A stretch of DNA of 64,000 bases from NCBI GenBank assembly GCA_016860845.1, contig BOKF01000030.1, forward strand, positions 1-64,000, in the 5' to 3' direction. The position numbers and the translations under genes are program-made. The stretch's first letter is position 1. The number at the start of each line of letters is the position of its first letter. The stretch is from Chloroflexota bacterium (GTDB taxonomy: Bacteria > Chloroflexota > Anaerolineae > 4572-78 > J111). The notes below the pieces were generated by a model. The model was not told the origin of the DNA. It saw nothing but the letters and a program-made list of their open reading frames with translations, and made no database searches. This document shows, one piece after another, positions 62,463 through 64,000 of this stretch.

Positions 62463-63245
62463 CTACGTCGCCATCCACGAATTCCACCAGGTATCGGCCC
62501 AATATTTCAAGGTGCCGTCATTCCAACGATAGCCCATGAAGTTATTGAGCCAATTCAAAAAACGCGCGTCGCCCGGAAAAACTGCCGGATACCCATACTC
62601 TAAATTAAGGATCTCCCGTTCCCCTTGTTCATTCCGCACAAAGTCACAGTCACTTAGCCGTTCCAAGGCGACCCGGGTGACCCCATCTTCAACCAAGGCA
62701 TCGGCCCGGCCGGATGTAAGCAGGGTGGGTGGCCGCTGATCTTCGATAATCCGGGCTTTAGGGAATAAACGGCGGGCAAGTTCGACGTTAGAGGAACCAT
62801 GCCAACTGCCAATGGTCACCGCTTCCGAGTTGAGATCATCTTTTCGTTTAATCGGACCGTTTTTGCGGGCAATCGCGACCACCTCAATCCGCTGCAAGCG
62901 GTGATGAGAAAAGTCAACCAACAAGCCGCGCAGGGAGGTATTGGTATGCTTGGGCAGCAGATCGGCTTTACCGTCGAGGAAGGCCGGAATTTGCTCGGGC
63001 CAGGGCAGGTCTACCCATTCCACCTCAACGCCCAGGTCCTGTGCCACCATCTTGCCTAATTCACAAGCCACGCCGGCGGGTTGGCCTGTGTCCGGATCAA
63101 TATAGAATTCTGGAGGTGGTCCCTCGGTTGGGGGCGGGCTAAATTCGACCAAAACGCGGAGTTTACCTCTGGCAAAGACCTCTTGCAGCGTATCTCGCGT
63201 GCCTCGGACCTGGTAAGCTTTACCGATTAAATCACGTTCATTCAT
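62463..63245 (-). CDS. SBP_bac_3-family protein without signal peptide
   Basis: 260 aa from ATG 63245 (AAAGGAAC upstream). The binding fold of amino-acid receptors is recognisable: GKLRVLVEFSPPPTEGPPPEF, GVACELGKMVAQDLGVEVEW, FLDGKADLLPKHTNTSLRG, AVTIGSWHGSSNVELARR, GRADALVEDG. The N-terminus MNERDLIGKAYQVRGTRD is polar, with no signal peptide or lipobox, so the protein should remain in the cytoplasm. Alternatives are a cyclodehydratase-type enzyme of this fold or a cytosolic sensor. Followed by truncated M24 peptidase gene upstream. Confidence 0.88.
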   Translation of the reverse strand: MNERDLIGKAYQVRGTRDTLQEVFARGKLRVLVEFSPPPTEGPPPEFYIDPDTGQPAGVACELGKMVAQDLGVEVEWVDLPWPEQIPAFLDGKADLLPKHTNTSLRGLLVDFSHHRLQRIEVVAIARKNGPIKRKDDLNSEAVTIGSWHGSSNVELARRLFPKARIIEDQRPPTLLTSGRADALVEDGVTRVALERLSDCDFVRNEQGEREILNLEYGYPAVFPGDARFLNWLNNFMGYRWNDGTLKYWADTWWNSWMAT

Positions 63246-63264
63246 GGCTTGTTGTTCCTTTCTT

Positions 63265-64000
63265 TTAATTGGTAATAATTTTGGTTAGGTAAGGCGTCAA
63301 AACTTCATAACCATCTTCGGTAACGAGGAGAGTGTCCTCGATGGTAATGGGCAGATCGCGCTCCGGGTGAGGGTAATGCAGGCCAGGATCAATGGTGAAG
63401 ACCATCCCCGGTTGTAGGACCACCCTGGAGCCATACTGGAGCAGGGGTTGCTCGTGAAGGGGAGCCAAACCAATTCCATGCCCGATCCGCCAGGGTTGGG
63501 GATAGCCGGTGCGCGCCACAAGGCGGCATGCTTCTTTATGAATATCCTCAGCCCGCACCCCCGGCCGAATCATCCGGTATAACTGCTCGCGGGTATCCAG
63601 GATAAGATCGTAGACGCGGCCCAAATCCGGGGAGATGCTCCCGACAAAGATGGTCCGGGCGGCGTCACTGTGGTAGTTCTTGTAGGCCCCGCCCAAATCG
63701 CAGCAGATAATATCACCCTCACGCATCTCCCGCTGCAGAAAGTGGCGGAACAGATCCATGGGGTTGGCCACGGTTCCATTGGCGGTCATGGCCATGGTCA
63801 CAGCCACCGCCACCTCAATGCCTGGCGTACCTACCCTGGCTGCTTCGTGGCAGGCCTTAAAGCCGGCCATGCTGGCCTCACACGCTTTGCGCAGCAGGGA
63901 TAATTCCAACTCGTCCTTGATCATGCGTAAATCATCAATCGCCGTCTGGCAGTCGATCAGTTCGGCATGGGGGGCAGCCTCGGCCACCAAGTTACGTTCG
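63265..64000 (-). CDS. M24-family metallopeptidase (Xaa-Pro aminopeptidase-like), 5' partial
   Basis: C-terminal ~245 aa in the window; the frame continues past the edge. Pita-bread fold metal ligands: DIICCDLGGAYKNYHSDAARTIF (two Asp), IGHGIGLAPLHEQP (His), FTIDPGLHYP (Glu position is Asp) and TIEDTLLVTEDG (Glu). The first Asp-Asp, His and Glu set is complete except FTIDPG where FTIEPG is usual. Probably cleaves Xaa-Pro dipeptides or a related amide. Adjacent to the signal-less SBP_bac_3 gene, 19 bases apart, likely cotranscribed. Confidence 0.92.
   Translation of the reverse strand, partial: ERNLVAEAAPHAELIDCQTAIDDLRMIKDELELSLLRKACEASMAGFKACHEAARVGTPGIEVAVAVTMAMTANGTVANPMDLFRHFLQREMREGDIICCDLGGAYKNYHSDAARTIFVGSISPDLGRVYDLILDTREQLYRMIRPGVRAEDIHKEACRLVARTGYPQPWRIGHGIGLAPLHEQPLLQYGSRVVLQPGMVFTIDPGLHYPHPERDLPITIEDTLLVTEDGYEVLTPYLTKIITN

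Overview
The window looks like a chromosomal contig of a Chloroflexota bacterium (Anaerolineae/Caldilineae-like). This is inferred from gene content: fused SecDF, Thr/Pro/Glu-rich membrane-anchored surface proteins, LysM and PKD domains, carbohydrate ABC transporters, and an archaeal-type HMG-CoA synthase/thiolase/DUF35 cluster next to a class II HMG-CoA reductase. Many gene junctions carry short palindromic or tandem dispersed repeats of a dozen or more families. No rRNA, tRNA, CRISPR array or intact insertion sequence was seen.

Layout. 1-6.8 kb: a binding protein cut by the window edge (apparent SBP_bac_3/SBP_bac_5 fusion), an SbcC/Rad50 ATPase, and two surface proteins (PKD+LysM; a beta-sandwich protein with an LPTTG tail). 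6.8-11.1 kb, minus strand: PfkB kinase, PIN toxin/antitoxin pair, a conserved unknown, GNAT, and a DUF1624 membrane protein. 11.1-21.7 kb, minus strand: HAD phosphatase, ROK kinase, PfkB kinase, Gfo/Idh/MocA, two sugar permeases and two tandem LysM-fused sugar-binding proteins, all downstream of a near-consensus promoter with two operator-like 14-mers. 21.7-28.2 kb: a glycoside hydrolase/amidase without signal peptide, SecDF, and a cytosolic GAF histidine kinase. 28.5-32.7 kb, plus strand: upper mevalonate pathway. 32.9-36.2 kb, minus strand: LysE exporter, LMW phosphatase, RelA/SpoT-like protein, and an MsrA whose catalytic Cys codon is an in-frame TGA followed by a bacterial SECIS-like hairpin, i.e. 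a probable selenoprotein.

36.6-64 kb: a secreted metallopeptidase, then a large divergent catabolic locus. On the minus strand lie a polyamine-type ABC transporter, a LarA-family protein, CE7 esterase, propeller protein, a pseudo-amidohydrolase overlapping an active-looking amidohydrolase, a ceramidase-like protein lacking the nucleophile, DegT aminotransferase, Gfo/Idh/MocA, SDR, NagB-like deaminase and a mandelate-racemase-family dehydratase. On the plus strand lie a ROK regulator, cupin, DUF4838-like protein, a LamG domain split by a propeller, a second LarA-family protein and a 2-hydroxyacid dehydrogenase. Back-to-back promoters at 53.98-54.05 kb drive both arms. The set reads as uptake and breakdown of an unidentified (amino)sugar or sugar-acid derivative. 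The window ends with a signal-less SBP_bac_3 protein and a partial M24 peptidase.

Strongest finding: the hidden selenocysteine MsrA (35534-36229, minus). Next: the two-armed catabolic locus, the LysM-tethered binding proteins, and repeats that have become coding sequence.
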